Of a stretch of DNA of 64,000 nucleotides, positions 22,710-34,040 are shown one piece after another (positions within the stretch are counted from its first letter, which is position 1; every line of letters begins with the position of its first letter). The notes below the pieces were generated by a model that searched no databases, was not told the origin of the DNA, and saw only the letters and a list, made by a program, of their open reading frames with translations. This DNA comes from Pochonia chlamydosporia 170 (lineage: Eukaryota; Ascomycota; Sordariomycetes; Hypocreales; Clavicipitaceae). A program made the position numbers and the translations under genes. The stretch lies in assembly GCF_001653235.2 (NCBI RefSeq), contig NC_035790.1, forward strand, positions 3,720,001-3,784,000, read 5' to 3'.

Positions 22710-23200
22710 AATGCTTCGTCTTGTGAATCGTCGCCTCGAGTAAGATGACTCCTTTCGACGCGCCGATGTTCGCTTGTGGTTTGTTGGTTGGTTGTGTCAC
22801 CAGCTGATTGTCTTGCAGCACTAGCCATGAAGTTGAAGCTAAACCCGGAAAAACGGCGGTCAGGGCACCGCCTCACCTTCCTGTCCTGTCTGGTCCTGTC
22901 TGTCAGCCACAGCCAACAGCCTGCCGCCGCCGTTGCCCCGCGATTTTCACCCCTCCCTCACCAGACAGGTCCCTCCATTCGTTTTGGTGACTCAAAAAAA
23001 TTGCCCTTGTGATAATACATGCGATTCCAGACGATTGCCCGCGCAAACCAACAAGAGTGAGCACGGCGCAATCTGATCCCGCAAGTGAGTCAAGGTAAGA
23101 AGCAGCATCATGAAGCATAAATACGACTCGGCTTTCGACTGCTGAGGAAACGAAAATTGTCCTGATACTGATACTCTCAACACCCCGCAGAACTCGCAAG
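22710..23200. other. Divergent promoter, small membrane protein and LeuRS
   Basis: 491 bp; contains the TGACTCA box at 22988-22994. No coding frame supported. Confidence 0.5.
22988..22994. promoter_or_regulatory. CPC1/Gcn4-type box TGACTCA upstream of LeuRS
   Basis: Perfect palindromic TGACTCA, 207 bp before the LeuRS ATG. In fungi CPC1 (Gcn4) uses this site to induce amino-acid and tRNA synthetase genes on starvation. A 7-mer can arise by chance, but the target class fits. Confidence 0.55.
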
Positions 23201-26200
23201 ATGACTGCAAATTCCGTGCCCAAGGCCATGGAGGCCTTGTCTATTTCCAAAACCAAGGAATTGAAAGGGGTATGCAAGCCTGAGATATCTATTACTTTGT
23301 TGAAAACTTATTTTGACGATCCTGCCCGCCAGACCGAAAAGCGAGACTCCTTGATTGCCGTCGAGAAAAAGTACCAGCAAAAATGGCAAGACGACAAAGT
23401 CTTCGAAGTCGACGCTCCCACGACCGCTGAAGTGCCGCTGCACTCGATCCCCGCCGCCGAACTGCGAGAGAAGGTTCCCAAGTTCTTCGGATGCATGGCC
23501 TATCCGTACATGAACGGCACTCTGCATGCTGGCCATACTTTTTCGGCCAGTAAAGTCGAGTTTGCTGCTGGCGTGGCAAGAATGCAGGGAAAGCGAGCCC
23601 TGTTCCCCATGGGATTTCACTGCACTGGTATGCCTATCAAGGCCTGCGCCGACAAGCTGATCAACGAAATTGGCAAATTTGGCAAGGACTTTTCTGGATA
23701 CAACGAGGATGCGGAGGCTGCTGAGGAGAAGCCTGCTGCCCCGGCTGCTAAGCAGACCAAGGAGGATATCACCAAGTTTACTACCAATAAGAGCAAGGCA
23801 AATGCCAAGACGGCCAAGATGAAGTACCAGTTCCAAATCATGCAGGCAATTGGTATCCCCACCGAGGAGATCCATCAGTTTGCCGACCCTCAGCATTGGC
23901 TGAAGTTCTTCCCTCCCCTGGCTATTCGAGACTTGACTAGCTTTGGCTGCAGAATCGACTGGCGAAGATCGTTTATTACCACGGATGCTAACCCCTACTA
24001 TGATGCCTTCGTCCGATGGCAAATGAACCGCTTGAAAGAGTTGAACAAGATCAAGTTCGGGAAGAGATATACCATCTACTCTATCAAGGACGGACAACCT
24101 TGCATGGACCACGACCGCGCCGAAGGAGAGGCGGTTAACCCCCAGGAGTATACTGCTTTGAAGTTGAAGGTCTTGGAATGGGCTCCTAAAGCTGCCGAGG
24201 CTGTTAAGGGCAAGGTGCCTGATAACGCTGAAATCTTTTTGGTTCCTGCCACCTTGAGACCGGAAACCATGTACGGTCAGACCTGCTGTTTCGTTGGACC
24301 CAAGATCACCTATGGTATTTTCAAGGCCGGCGAGAACTCATACTACGTTGTCACCGACAGAGCTGCTCGCAACATGGCCTATCAGGGTATCTTGGCACAG
24401 GAAGGTGTTATTGAGAAGGCTGGCGAGATTCAGGGCACTGACATCGTCGGAACCCTGGTGAACGCACCATTGTCATGCCACAAGGAGGGTGTTCGGGTCT
24501 TGCCCATGGAGACAGTTTTGCCAACTAAGGGAACTGGTGTCGTTACCTCTGTGCCTTCAGACAGTCCCGATGACTTTGCCACCGTGACCGACCTGGCCAA
24601 GAAGGCTGATTACTACGGTATCAAGAAGGAATGGGCCGAGTTGGAGATTTTCCCAATTATCGAGACCCCTTCATATGGAGACTTGTGTGCCCCTTTCTTG
24701 GTCAAGAAGTTGAAGATTGCTTCTCCCAAGGATACCAAGCAGCTGGAAGAGGCCAAGGAGCTGGCTTACAAGGAGGGCTTTTACCAGGGTATCTTGAAGG
24801 TCGGTGACTTCAAGGGTGAAAAGGTCGAGACGGCTAAGCCCAAGGTTCGCCAACAGCTAATTGATGCCAGGGAGGCCTTTGCCTACTCTGAGCCTGAGCG
24901 AAAGGTCGTTTCCCGATCCGGCGACGACTGTATTGTTGCTTTGATGGACCAATGGTACTTGGACTATGGTGAGGAGAAATGGAGGGAGACTGCCTTGAAG
25001 TGGGTTGAGAACGCCGATGGCAAGGGCTTGAACACCTGGACCCAGGAAACCAAGAACAGTTTCGAGGGTGTCTTGAACTGGTTGAATCAGTGGGCTTGTG
25101 CCCGTACCTACGGATTGGGCTCCAAGCTGCCCTGGGACCCTCAATTCTTGGTTGAGAGTTTGAGCGATTCTACGATTTACATGGCTTACTACACAGTCTG
25201 CCACTGGCTGCACAAGGACTTGTATGGACGTGAGAAGGGCGTCGGTAATGTTTCCCCCGACCAGCTGACTGACGAGGTCTGGGACTACCTGTTCTGCCGG
25301 CGCGACTTGAGCGATGAAATCTTGACCTCATCCAAGATTCCCAAGGCAACCCTGGAGAGCATGCGTCGTGAGTTTGAGTACTTCTACCCCTTGGATGTGC
25401 GAAGCTCTGGAAAGGACTTGATTCCCAACCACTTGACGTTCTTCTTGTACATCCACTTGGCTATCTTCCCGCCCGAGTACTGGCCTCGAGGTATCCGAGC
25501 CAATGGCCACTTGATGTTGAACGGAGAAAAGATGGCCAAGAGTACCGGTAACTTCATGACCCTGCGCGACTTGGTCGAGAAGTACGGAGCCGACGCTTCT
25601 CGTATCGCCATAGCCGACGCCGGTGACGGTGTTAGTGACGCCAATTTCGAAGAAGACGTTGCCGACAACAACATCCTGCGTCTGTTCAACTTGCGTGAGT
25701 GGTGTGAGGAAATGGTCCGCGAGCAGGCCGACTTGCGCACTGGAGAAACCAATAACTTCCAGGATGCACTGTTCCAAAACGAAATGAACGGCGTTGCCCA
25801 AGAAGCCATCGACCAGTACGCCCAAACCAACTACAAGTTGGCCCTGAAGGCCGCTCTCTACGAGTTGACCAGCGCCCGTGACTTCTACCGCGAGGCCTGC
25901 GCTGCTGGCGGCATCAAGATGCACAAGGACCTGGTCTTCAAGTACATCGAGGTTCAAGCCCTGCTGATGGCCGTCATTGCACCCCACTGGTCCGAACACA
26001 TCTGGCTGGAGGTCTTGAAGAAACCCACGACCATCCAAAACGCTACCTTCCCCAGCGTTCCTCCCGTCGATCCCGCCCTGTCCGCTAAGCGAGACTACGT
26101 CCGTAACACAGCTTCCAACATCAACTCGGCAGAAGGCCAGCAGCTGAAGAAGAAGGCCAAGGGCAAGGAGACGTCCTTTGACCCCAAGCAGCCCAAGAAG

Positions 26201-26632
26201 CTGACAATTTACATGTCGGACAAGTTCCCCGCCTGGCAAGCCAAATACATTGCCTTGCTGAAGGAAATGTGGGATCCAGCCACCAACTCCGTCAACGACA
26301 AGGAACTGAACGGCAAAATCGCCAAGATGGGCGAAATGAAGAAGGCCATGCCCTTTGCTCAGACCCTGAAGAAGCGTCTGCAGGCAGGGGAGTCGCCTAG
26401 CGTGGTCTTGGAGCAGAAGCTGGCCTTTGACGAGAAGGAGACGATGGCACAGATGCTGCCGGGCCTGAAGAAGACTGCTGGTCTGGTGGCATGTGATGTG
26501 TTGGTCGTGGAGGAAGGGGGCAAGAAGGGTGTGAACTTGGTTGATGGCAAGGAGGTTGATATTACGGTGTTGATTGCTGAGAATGCTGTGCCGGGGGTGC
26601 CTACCTTCTTTTTTGAGAATGTAAATGCCTGA
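23201..26632 (+). CDS. Leucyl-tRNA synthetase, cytosolic
   Basis: Two exons, 23201-23269 and 23333-26632, 1122 aa. The 63-nt intron (GTATGC ... CCGCCAG) is stop-free and 3n, so an unspliced frame of 1143 aa also stays open; splicing joins ELKG to TEKRDSLIAVEKKYQ as in relatives. The class I signature HIGH appears as HAGH (about 88-91, in PYMNGTLHAGHTF). The connective-peptide editing domain has TLRPETMYGQT and TSVPSDSPDDFATV. The KMSKS loop is KMAKSTG (about 756). The C-terminus carries the eukaryotic extension rich in Lys. It charges tRNA-Leu in the cytosol (yeast CDC60, archaeal/eukaryotic type, not the mitochondrial enzyme). A TGACTCA box upstream suggests amino-acid control. Codon use is strongly biased, consistent with high expression. 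Confidence 0.97.
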   Translation: MTANSVPKAMEALSISKTKELKGVCKPEISITLLKTYFDDPARQTEKRDSLIAVEKKYQQKWQDDKVFEVDAPTTAEVPLHSIPAAELREKVPKFFGCMAYPYMNGTLHAGHTFSASKVEFAAGVARMQGKRALFPMGFHCTGMPIKACADKLINEIGKFGKDFSGYNEDAEAAEEKPAAPAAKQTKEDITKFTTNKSKANAKTAKMKYQFQIMQAIGIPTEEIHQFADPQHWLKFFPPLAIRDLTSFGCRIDWRRSFITTDANPYYDAFVRWQMNRLKELNKIKFGKRYTIYSIKDGQPCMDHDRAEGEAVNPQEYTALKLKVLEWAPKAAEAVKGKVPDNAEIFLVPATLRPETMYGQTCCFVGPKITYGIFKAGENSYYVVTDRAARNMAYQGILAQEGVIEKAGEIQGTDIVGTLVNAPLSCHKEGVRVLPMETVLPTKGTGVVTSVPSDSPDDFATVTDLAKKADYYGIKKEWAELEIFPIIETPSYGDLCAPFLVKKLKIASPKDTKQLEEAKELAYKEGFYQGILKVGDFKGEKVETAKPKVRQQLIDAREAFAYSEPERKVVSRSGDDCIVALMDQWYLDYGEEKWRETALKWVENADGKGLNTWTQETKNSFEGVLNWLNQWACARTYGLGSKLPWDPQFLVESLSDSTIYMAYYTVCHWLHKDLYGREKGVGNVSPDQLTDEVWDYLFCRRDLSDEILTSSKIPKATLESMRREFEYFYPLDVRSSGKDLIPNHLTFFLYIHLAIFPPEYWPRGIRANGHLMLNGEKMAKSTGNFMTLRDLVEKYGADASRIAIADAGDGVSDANFEEDVADNNILRLFNLREWCEEMVREQADLRTGETNNFQDALFQNEMNGVAQEAIDQYAQTNYKLALKAALYELTSARDFYREACAAGGIKMHKDLVFKYIEVQALLMAVIAPHWSEHIWLEVLKKPTTIQNATFPSVPPVDPALSAKRDYVRNTASNINSAEGQQLKKKAKGKETSFDPKQPKKLTIYMSDKFPAWQAKYIALLKEMWDPATNSVNDKELNGKIAKMGEMKKAMPFAQTLKKRLQAGESPSVVLEQKLAFDEKETMAQMLPGLKKTAGLVACDVLVVEEGGKKGVNLVDGKEVDITVLIAENAVPGVPTFFFENVNA

Positions 26633-29600
26633 GTGGGTTTGTTATGAGTGATTGGGATACAGTGACGGGAGTATTTGGTCGTAAAAGATGATAAATCAGG
26701 TAGATATGATGGTTTTATTACAAGTAGGTTTTGTTATACTTCCTCCGTAGCATCGTGGCATGATGTTTGTGTAACCGCAGCGAGTGTGGTTGAATAATGG
26801 TGACCAAATGACGACTGTTCAGATATGGACACAGCCTGAGGATTTGACAAATAACACCGACGGATGGTTTTCCTTACGAGATGATGCCTGATTCAGAAAC
26901 ACCCACTTTAACCAACAGCCGAAGTACGGAGTATGGGATCCTGTCACAGAACAAAAAGGTTGGTCGTCAACGTATCCCGAAATGGCATTGCCGAAACATT
27001 GCAATGCGGGGTGACTAATACCTAGATGGTTGGGATGTTGCTTCCCTTTGCTGGTATAGCAACTAAGCAAAAGCTGACGTGTGACTGTTTTCCCCAGGGC
27101 TATTAATATCGAGCTAGCTGCAACAAAATAGGTACGCAAAATCACAATTGTCGAAAATGACTGAAGTTCACTCATTTGCCGAACCTGGCACGCGAGTTGG
27201 GTCACGATGACGAAGGCAAAGAGGATCAAATGCTTACGTAGCCTCGTATCCACCATTGACAAGACCAAGTGAGGCTAGCGGACACCAATATGTGAGACTT
27301 GACATGGGAAAAATGCATCCTTCTGGATGGTGTACTGCTAGCTTCCACAAGAAGATCACTCTACACGATGGTTGCGTGTCCCTCCCACCTGCACGGGTAA
27401 TTATAGATAGTACCTGCACTTTGATAAGCCACACTTGGAAAGCCACGATGATACGAGGCGTTGGTCGGAGCTCACAACACCAAGCAAAGGTGCCGTTGAA
27501 ACCCCTGACATCGTGCCAAAATCCATACTGACAAAACTGGGCTGTGTTCTGTGTGTGGCATAGAGCGAGTGCATGAAGGATGAGGCTGATCAATTGCTGG
27601 GCTGCGGTTCTATTTGGTCACAGATCTGCATCTTGTTGGCATTCTGCGTTTCTGGTCGGTATCAATGCTCTCACAACAATCCTGTGTTGATACCGTGGAT
27701 GTAGCTTTGTGAAGCATTAGACTTGATGTTTACCCAGGACTGCTTGCTGTCTCGTTCTCAACTGTGTATCGAATTGATTCATGATGACTATCAAACCGTC
27801 GGCAACTGACGGTTGAAGTGAGCATTGCAGCCCGACAGACGTCATGACGTGCCCACTGGTAATGGGGACATGCTGGTTCTCGACTTGGAGATAACCAGGG
27901 TCAATGCTTGCGCTACAGTATTTTCCAACAGCCGCAGTTACAGCAATCTGTCAGGTGTGCGCCAAGGAATATCCATGTACTCGTACATCTTGGGACGGTA
28001 AAGAAAATGGCTGGCGAGCTGGAAGTTGTTTCGCTGCGCCTGGCGAACCTCTACAACATTGGCGCCACCAGCAAGCTGGAGTGCGGAAAGCCAAGATTTT
28101 TCTTTCTTCTCTGCTTCCAAGGCGCACTTTCTTATCGGCCAGAAACGCCACAAGCCAGACTTCACCATCAAGGTGGGGGGTGCCATAGGTGCAGGTTGTG
28201 TTGCATTCTCGTTTTACGAGCAGGGTTTCGTTGTGATGCAATATTGTTACGAGTTGCCAGCATGCAATGCCTTTGGGTCCTCTGAGCCTGATCAATTTCT
28301 TACCTGACATTGTGTCCAGGAACACTGTTGTCGGCCCACCCTGGGTTATTGCTTGAAAGCAACGTGGGCACTCCTTCGTGTTGGGCGACGTCGTGTCTTT
28401 CTCCTGACATGATGTGCCGTCCATTGCCATCGGACGTGTAGTAAACTGGTTGTGCTTTGATGGTACTTGTTCAGGGACGGAGTCCATAACAAGCACTCCA
28501 TAAAACTCACAGGGATAGGAGTAAAAGAACGGAAGTTATGGCCAGATATTAGTCGGTGCGCGTGCAACAGGTCCTAGTGCCGCTCGAGATGCATTTCGAT
28601 TGCTTCGGTAGTCTCTGCGACCGCAAATTGAGTAACATTGAAGTGGATATTGTCATCAGAAACACTGGCGTTGATTTCGAGACAAACAGGGACAAAACAT
28701 CCTCAGACTCCTCACCTTGCACCATCACCTGCCTGCAGGGCCAAGGACGCGGCCAGAGACATGCCTGTAATTCCGTAGCTCCCGTTGGTCAGGGCCATGG
28801 CCAAGCTTTCCGGGGGTCTAGAACAGAAAAGCTTCGTTTTTCATTAGAGTGAGCTTTTTTGCGCCACCATGACCAGTTATGGCCAAGGTCCGGTGTGATG
28901 AAATTTGCCAGTGGCCACAGACGAGATAACGATCAATTTCCCCATAAACAACCCAAATCCACTGCCCTTTCGTCTACCGAGACTGAGAACCAAGTGAAGC
29001 CACCTCGCTGGAACAGCAGGTCATTTATAATTAGAGATGCGACGCTGGGATTGAACCTCTTTGCGACCGTTGGTCAGACGAGTCCAGGCGACCTTTGTTT
29101 CGCAAGGGAGGTCTCCGCCATCAATTCGAGTGAAAAATTGGGGGCAGCAGGTATTATTATTCTGTTATCGTCAGTCATCCGGTATTGTTGTCCACATTGG
29201 AGTGAGTGAACACTGTGGGTAGTACTCCGTACGGAGAATCTGTTGGGCGATCCTTGCCGTGTTGGGTCGAGATGACGCAAACATTCAATGCCGCTCGGGT
29301 GAGAGCGTTGGTGCTAAAAAGCCCGCAAACAGCAAGGAGCTCAGGACGTTAGTGATCGGCGATGGGTGAGCGAGAGCGTTGGATCCAAATAGAATCACAA
29401 CATGTTGTCGAATGATGCAGAGTGACGAAGACTCTTTCTGCTCAAACAACAGAATGGTTCATGAAAAACAACCATGCATCACCACGAAAGTCGAGACAAG
29501 GCAGGAACTGCCATGGCCCCCTGTCCGTTTCAATCGCGATGGCTCCTTCTGCAGAGTCCCAAAGCAATGTCGGTCCGGTCCAATATTCCAGCAGGGGCAA

Positions 29601-31387
29601 CAGCGACCGGGCAGGCGGCCGCTAAAGTCACCAATAGGAATCAAGAATCTGGGAGTGTGCGAGCCAGCAATTATTATTGAAGGTGCATGTAGACGACAGG
29701 CCTTGAACTCCTCACAAGCACGACGTACTGTATCCATCATTACGGAACTCGATACCGTTGCACAAAATCCCAGAGGACTGAACTGGCTCTGTTCAGAACC
29801 CACCAGTGCTGTGAGCCTGCTGTGTGCAGTCCTGTGAGGGCTATCATTCCTCTCAAGTTCTTGTTGTTCACCCAACTTCAATCTAGCAGAAACTTCAATG
29901 CAAGTCTCCTGAGCTCCTTGTCGTTTTGTTTTGTTTCGCGTGGTGCCGTTGCAGTGGTTCCATGCACGCTTCCGGCAAGGCAGGAGCCATGTCAACCAAG
30001 GGATGGCAGCAGCAGACGCAGGCGCAGAGGCAGGAAGGCGCGACGAACTCAGAAACCAACTTTAGAACGCTGTTGGTGTCTGAAAAGTCTTGGGGGCCAT
30101 GACACATTCAGACGATGTAGCTTGCTTGGGACTGCGCCACCAGTTTGCCGCATCAGCACTACGAGGCGGGTACGAGGTTTCTACTTGAGCCGCATGTACT
30201 GGCCGCAGCCACCGGACGCACTGGTTGCAGTGGACCGGAGTGGCAGAACAGCGGACTGCCCTGGAGCATCAATCTCTTGCACTGAGGTGTCTGGCTGGTT
30301 CATCTCCAGCGCACAAAGCTGCACTCCGTAGTGTCTCTGGTGAACACTGAGCGTACATGTACCCACAGATCCACCACACCTTTTTCTGTCCACATCTCCA
30401 CCTGGCGACTCATGCTTTGCTGAGCATTGCCTTGGTTTTGCTGGTCAGTGTGCCACCTATCTGACAGACTTTTGCTCCAGTGAACACAAAACTGGTTACA
30501 AGCGGCCACACCCAGATGAGGCGCGGTGCCCGTTACAGGCAAAGTGGATCTTAGCGTGCTGCCAGCGTGCCTCCTTTTTTGTGTGACAGCACTAGAGCGC
30601 CGTCTTCGGGAGTTTACCGGCGAGCTTCAGCGACGGCTTGCCACTCAATGGGAAGAGACGCTTTTGATTTTGGTGCCACTTTTTTTTCTTTATTTTTTAA
30701 TTTTTTTGCCCACTCTTGGTAGCTTCCCTGTCCGCGCACGCTTTCCCATGTCCCCTTGCCTCGAGCTTTTTTGGTGCAACCTGGTCTCCCATGCTGCAAG
30801 TGTGCCAGGGTGTCTTGGTGCTGTTGCAAGGCAGTTCATCACGTATGGAGCACTTCCCATCTAATCACGGCGTCGACAAGAGATAGCTCATCAGACACCA
30901 CTTTGCTCCGTAGAGTACATTACCAACATCCACCCATCTACCCATCTCTCTCGCTTCCTTCCTTCCCTGTTCATGAGCTCCGTTACATGGGGATGGATTG
31001 TGGTCTTGCCCACTTCGCAAATGCCAAGCTTCGTGGAGAAAGTCATCTTCAACCTTGCCTGGTTGATTCTATAACTTGACTTTGCTCCCGCATTGCCACA
31101 CAGCTCACGCTAGCAATTATACATTCACCATACTCCGTACATTGGGACTCTTATCTATTTGCATCCACCACAAATCAGCTCTATAACGATTACTTTTTCT
31201 TGAGGTGACACAGAGAGCACTACACCTTGCCCATTGGCATCGTCGAGTGCAAGTTGCGTGTCGTTTCTCTGCCTCTTACAATCACCATCCTCGAGCGTCG
31301 ACTACCGTCATCCAACATCAGCTTCCGAGGCGGCTCTCTTTGTACCCGCAAAGAAATTTGTCCCCAAAGTCTCCATCATAACCCACG
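26633..31387. other. 4.75 kb stretch without recognisable genes
   Basis: Many short frames on both strands, none with a domain, signal peptide plus splice-consistent continuation, or family resemblance. It contains TACTCCGTAC-type motifs at 26924-26933, 29223-29232 (extended to a palindrome) and 31131-31140. It could hold long non-coding RNA, decayed genes or an extended promoter of the surface-protein gene at 31388. Confidence 0.5.
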
Positions 31388-31835
31388 ATGCGAGTCGCCC
31401 AGCTTCTAGGCGCGCTTGGCGCTGCTTCTCTGGCTATTGCGGCCTCATCAGACGCCTCGACGTTACCTGGACTTCCATCAGCAAAATTGACGAGTCCGTC
31501 AACTGCCACCCCGAGCAGCAGCGACAGCAATCTTTCTACGGGACTCAATCCTACGTGGTCAGCGAATTCAACCAGTACGTGTCTCGCCTTTGCATTTTCT
31601 ATGCCAATGGTTTCTTGGTTAATTATTTCTTCTTTTTTCCTATTCAATTTTCTGATCCCGTCGCAAAGTCGCTGACACTTGAACAGCTCCATTCACAGCT
31701 ACCTCACAAACTACTTCCCCCAACGCCACCACGTCACACTCTGCACAACTCACTGGGGGTGCCATTCCACAACAAATGCAGGCTTCCATGGCTGGACTTC
31801 TGGGATTCTGCATCATGGGCCTCGTCATGTTATAA
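31388..31835 (+). CDS. Small Ser/Thr-rich secreted protein, probably GPI-anchored
   Basis: Two exons, 31388-31574 and 31687-31835, 111 aa, built by hand because each exon is short. Intron: donor GTACGT, branch CGCTGAC, acceptor TTGAACAG, 112 nt. Residues 1-19 (MRVAQLLGALGAASLAIAA) are a signal peptide. The middle is Ser/Thr/Pro/Asn-rich with sequons NLS, NST and NAT, so O- and N-glycosylation is likely. The C-terminus is a small-residue stretch (LTGGAIP) then a hydrophobic tail (MAGLLGFCIMGLVML) ending at the stop, the layout of a GPI attachment signal. It should sit on the plasma membrane or wall. No known domain. A longer overlapping plus frame (31234-32040) is rejected because it lacks any of these features. 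The join giving signal peptide, Ser/Thr-rich body and anchor in one frame is strong support. Confidence 0.72.
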
Positions 31836-32989
31836 TGGCGTGTGGCTAGCATCTCATTGCGAATCACAATTAATCATGGACGATCTAGGAGAAGGATTGA
31901 TAATTGGGCATGGAAGGTGTTTTTGGTTGGAGGAACAACATTTTTTGGCATACGACTTAATGATTCTACACGATATCGCCATAGCGCGAGCGGTGCGCGC
32001 ACGCACTTTCCCTCACACTTCATGCGGGCACATACATTAGTACCATACATCGGTACCCTTCGTTTGCGGGCGAGTCAACTTCGACACACGACTGCAAGCC
32101 GAGGGACGTGGGCGGCGGAGGCTGTGTTCGCAACAAACGCATCAGCGTCCATTTAGACAACGTCACAGGCGGGTCCGGCGTTAATAGATAGAGATACCAC
32201 TTTTGGTTTTACTTGGGGCCAGGACTCGATGCCAGGGTCTGGTTTATACCCAGAGACATAACCGCCGTTTCTGGCGGGAAATAATACAATAGCATTGAAG
32301 CATTTGAGGATTTCAAAAAGCGAAGTCGTTGAGACATAAGGTTGTGTTCGTACACTGTGAACCAATAATGAGTGCTTGGGTCAATCCCTACTTCCAAGAT
32401 AAGCATCCTCTAACAACTAATGTATATAATTGGCTCGGAGCACTACCCGCACGTGGTACAGAAACTGTGACACATGATCAAATGTATTTCGCCTATGCTA
32501 CAGCCCGTCTGTCTTACGTACGGACCCCGGTAGACGGTATCTTTCTGAAATCGAACTCCAGTCATACCCAAATCCACGGCGCGTATGCTTCTCCTCGAGG
32601 TAGTAGATGACGCGTTGTTCATGGTGTTCACCGCAGTGCCATCACCATCGGCGGTATGCACGAGCCGTTCACACTGAAGTCGACTCAGCCGGCCTTCCAC
32701 GGGAAACATAATCTCCATTCCGACATACGCCTCTTCACTGATTCTCACAGCGAGTTCTACCCTCTATGGAACGTGTGTCGCAGATTCGAACGTTCGGCAA
32801 GGACGTCATGGCGGCTTGGCGCGACAGGGTGACGCTTCATATCAGCGCCAGACAGGCAGTGACGCAGAAAACTGGTCTGGCTTGCAAGTCTGACTTTCTT
32901 CCTATGACGTTTTGCCATTGGGGGCACGGCTCGGCATCTTTTTGTACATGCTTGAGAGCCCTGTTGTTTGTGACTCTCTCTGTCGATAT
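31836..32989. other. Intergenic between convergent genes
   Basis: About 1.15 kb, 3' flanks of the surface-protein gene (plus) and DPH3 (minus). No supported gene. Confidence 0.5.
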
Positions 32990-33358
32990 TTAGGCAGCGA
33001 CGGGAACTTGTGCGCCGTTGTTGGGAGGGGGTGGCTTTGGCAAATCGTCCTGGAAAGAGTTAGTCATCATTAATAGAGGAAAAGTCTGTGATGATGAAGG
33101 TGTAGCGGAAACGACCATCAGACGTGGAATATGGTACAGCCAGCGAAGTCATTTGCTTACCAGGTCGAAAATAACTCGAATCATTAGACTGCAGCTGGGG
33201 CAAACAGCAATATCCTGCTCGTCGCGTAAATCATCCAACGCGATCTGGAAGCGGTCTCCGCAAGGGCATGGGTAGTGGTAGAGCTGGAGGGTTTCGTCAA
33301 AAGTCATATCCTCGATCTCGATCTCGTCGTAGATGGAGAGGTTTTCGTCGTCAGACAT
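32990..33358 (-). CDS. DPH3: Diphthamide biosynthesis protein 3, CSL zinc finger
   Basis: Two exons on the minus strand, 33358-33161 and 33049-32990, 85 aa, the family length. The CSL-type zinc finger is complete: YPCPCGDRF supplies Cys-x-Cys and VCPSCSL supplies Cys-x2-Cys, with MIRVIFD after it. Dph3 carries electrons and iron to Dph1-Dph2 in the first step of diphthamide synthesis on elongation factor 2 and also serves Elongator (tRNA wobble modification). The intron (GTAAGC ... TAACTCTTTCCAG) is phase 0 and leads to a short second exon ending [14 protein letters not shown]. The frame is open far upstream of the ATG at 33358, but that part looks like a leader, not protein. The gene is divergent from the ABC transporter gene. 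Confidence 0.94.
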
Positions 33359-34040
33359 GTTGGGCAGAAAACTGGCTCGCAGGGTTATAAGCGCGATATA
33401 GTCAGACGATGAGTACCCTGGATATAGATGGGCTGGGCGAGTTATTTCAGATTTCGGACGGGCCTGAAATGTTTGAATACTGGGATGAATCAGAGATGTC
33501 GATGGTGGCGGAGGTTCAAGAGTCGGGATAGAGGGGATCGGGCAAAGAAAAAAATTTACCCCACAAGTGTGGCTGGTGCTGAAGAGCCGTGACTGTGTGA
33601 AGAGATCGGTGGCTAGTGCTTTCACATGCCCGGCTGGTAGCGGGAGACGTGATGCTGTGGCTGAGACTCCCCATAACTTGCCATCACTGGCTAGCCTGGA
33701 CTCTGGGACCGAGGGAGAGCTGGGGTAGTGGACGCCATGTCCGACCACATGCTTTCAACTTATTCCTGGAGTTGTAAGCATCTTTCTTTTCTGCATCTAT
33801 ATCCCTGGCCCAAAAAGATAGGTCCGACGACAGCTTCCAAAGGGAACCCAATTCATCAATTCAGCTTTGGGGTAACTTGAGTGGTTTCTCAGTCAAACGT
33901 CAAGCCTCACTCGTCGCCACCAGCGGTAGCACCAAATGCGCCGACGCTGAGACAACACCGACTTCACCTGCGCCCATCAAGATCACACGTACGGGCGAAA
34001 CTTGACATAGACGCCGCACCTGGGCTGTCACTGCGCGACC
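33359..34040. other. Divergent promoter, DPH3 and ABCD transporter
   Basis: 682 bp. A CCGAGG hexamer at 33709-33714 is the reverse complement of CCTCGG, the core of fatty-acid (FarA/FarB) elements; a single hexamer is weak evidence. Confidence 0.4.

Noticed and set aside
25328..26239. 303-codon antisense frame opposite LeuRS (and another at 23177-24112)
   Set aside because: Both lie opposite a strongly biased real gene; GC-rich third positions keep antisense frames open. The translations show no domain and are shadows.
28026..28567. Overlapping frames of 80-180 codons in the gene-poor stretch
   Set aside because: They overlap on both strands, share no motif with known proteins, and lack splice-consistent extensions.
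29036..29100. GGTTCAATCC-like T-loop on the minus strand
   Set aside because: The T-stem has mismatches and no matching 5' acceptor arm exists.
31234..32040. 268-codon plus frame overlapping the surface-protein gene
   Set aside because: It crosses the intron and lacks a signal peptide or domain. The two-exon model in the other frame explains the sequence better.
33709..33714. CCGAGG hexamer as a fatty-acid response element for the ABCD gene
   Set aside because: A single hexamer in nearly 700 bp is close to chance; noted in the region entry only.
33359..33748. N-terminal extension of the DPH3 frame
   Set aside because: DPH3 proteins begin at the acidic segment near MSDDEN; the extra 130 codons are Ser/Pro-rich leader sequence without conservation signals.
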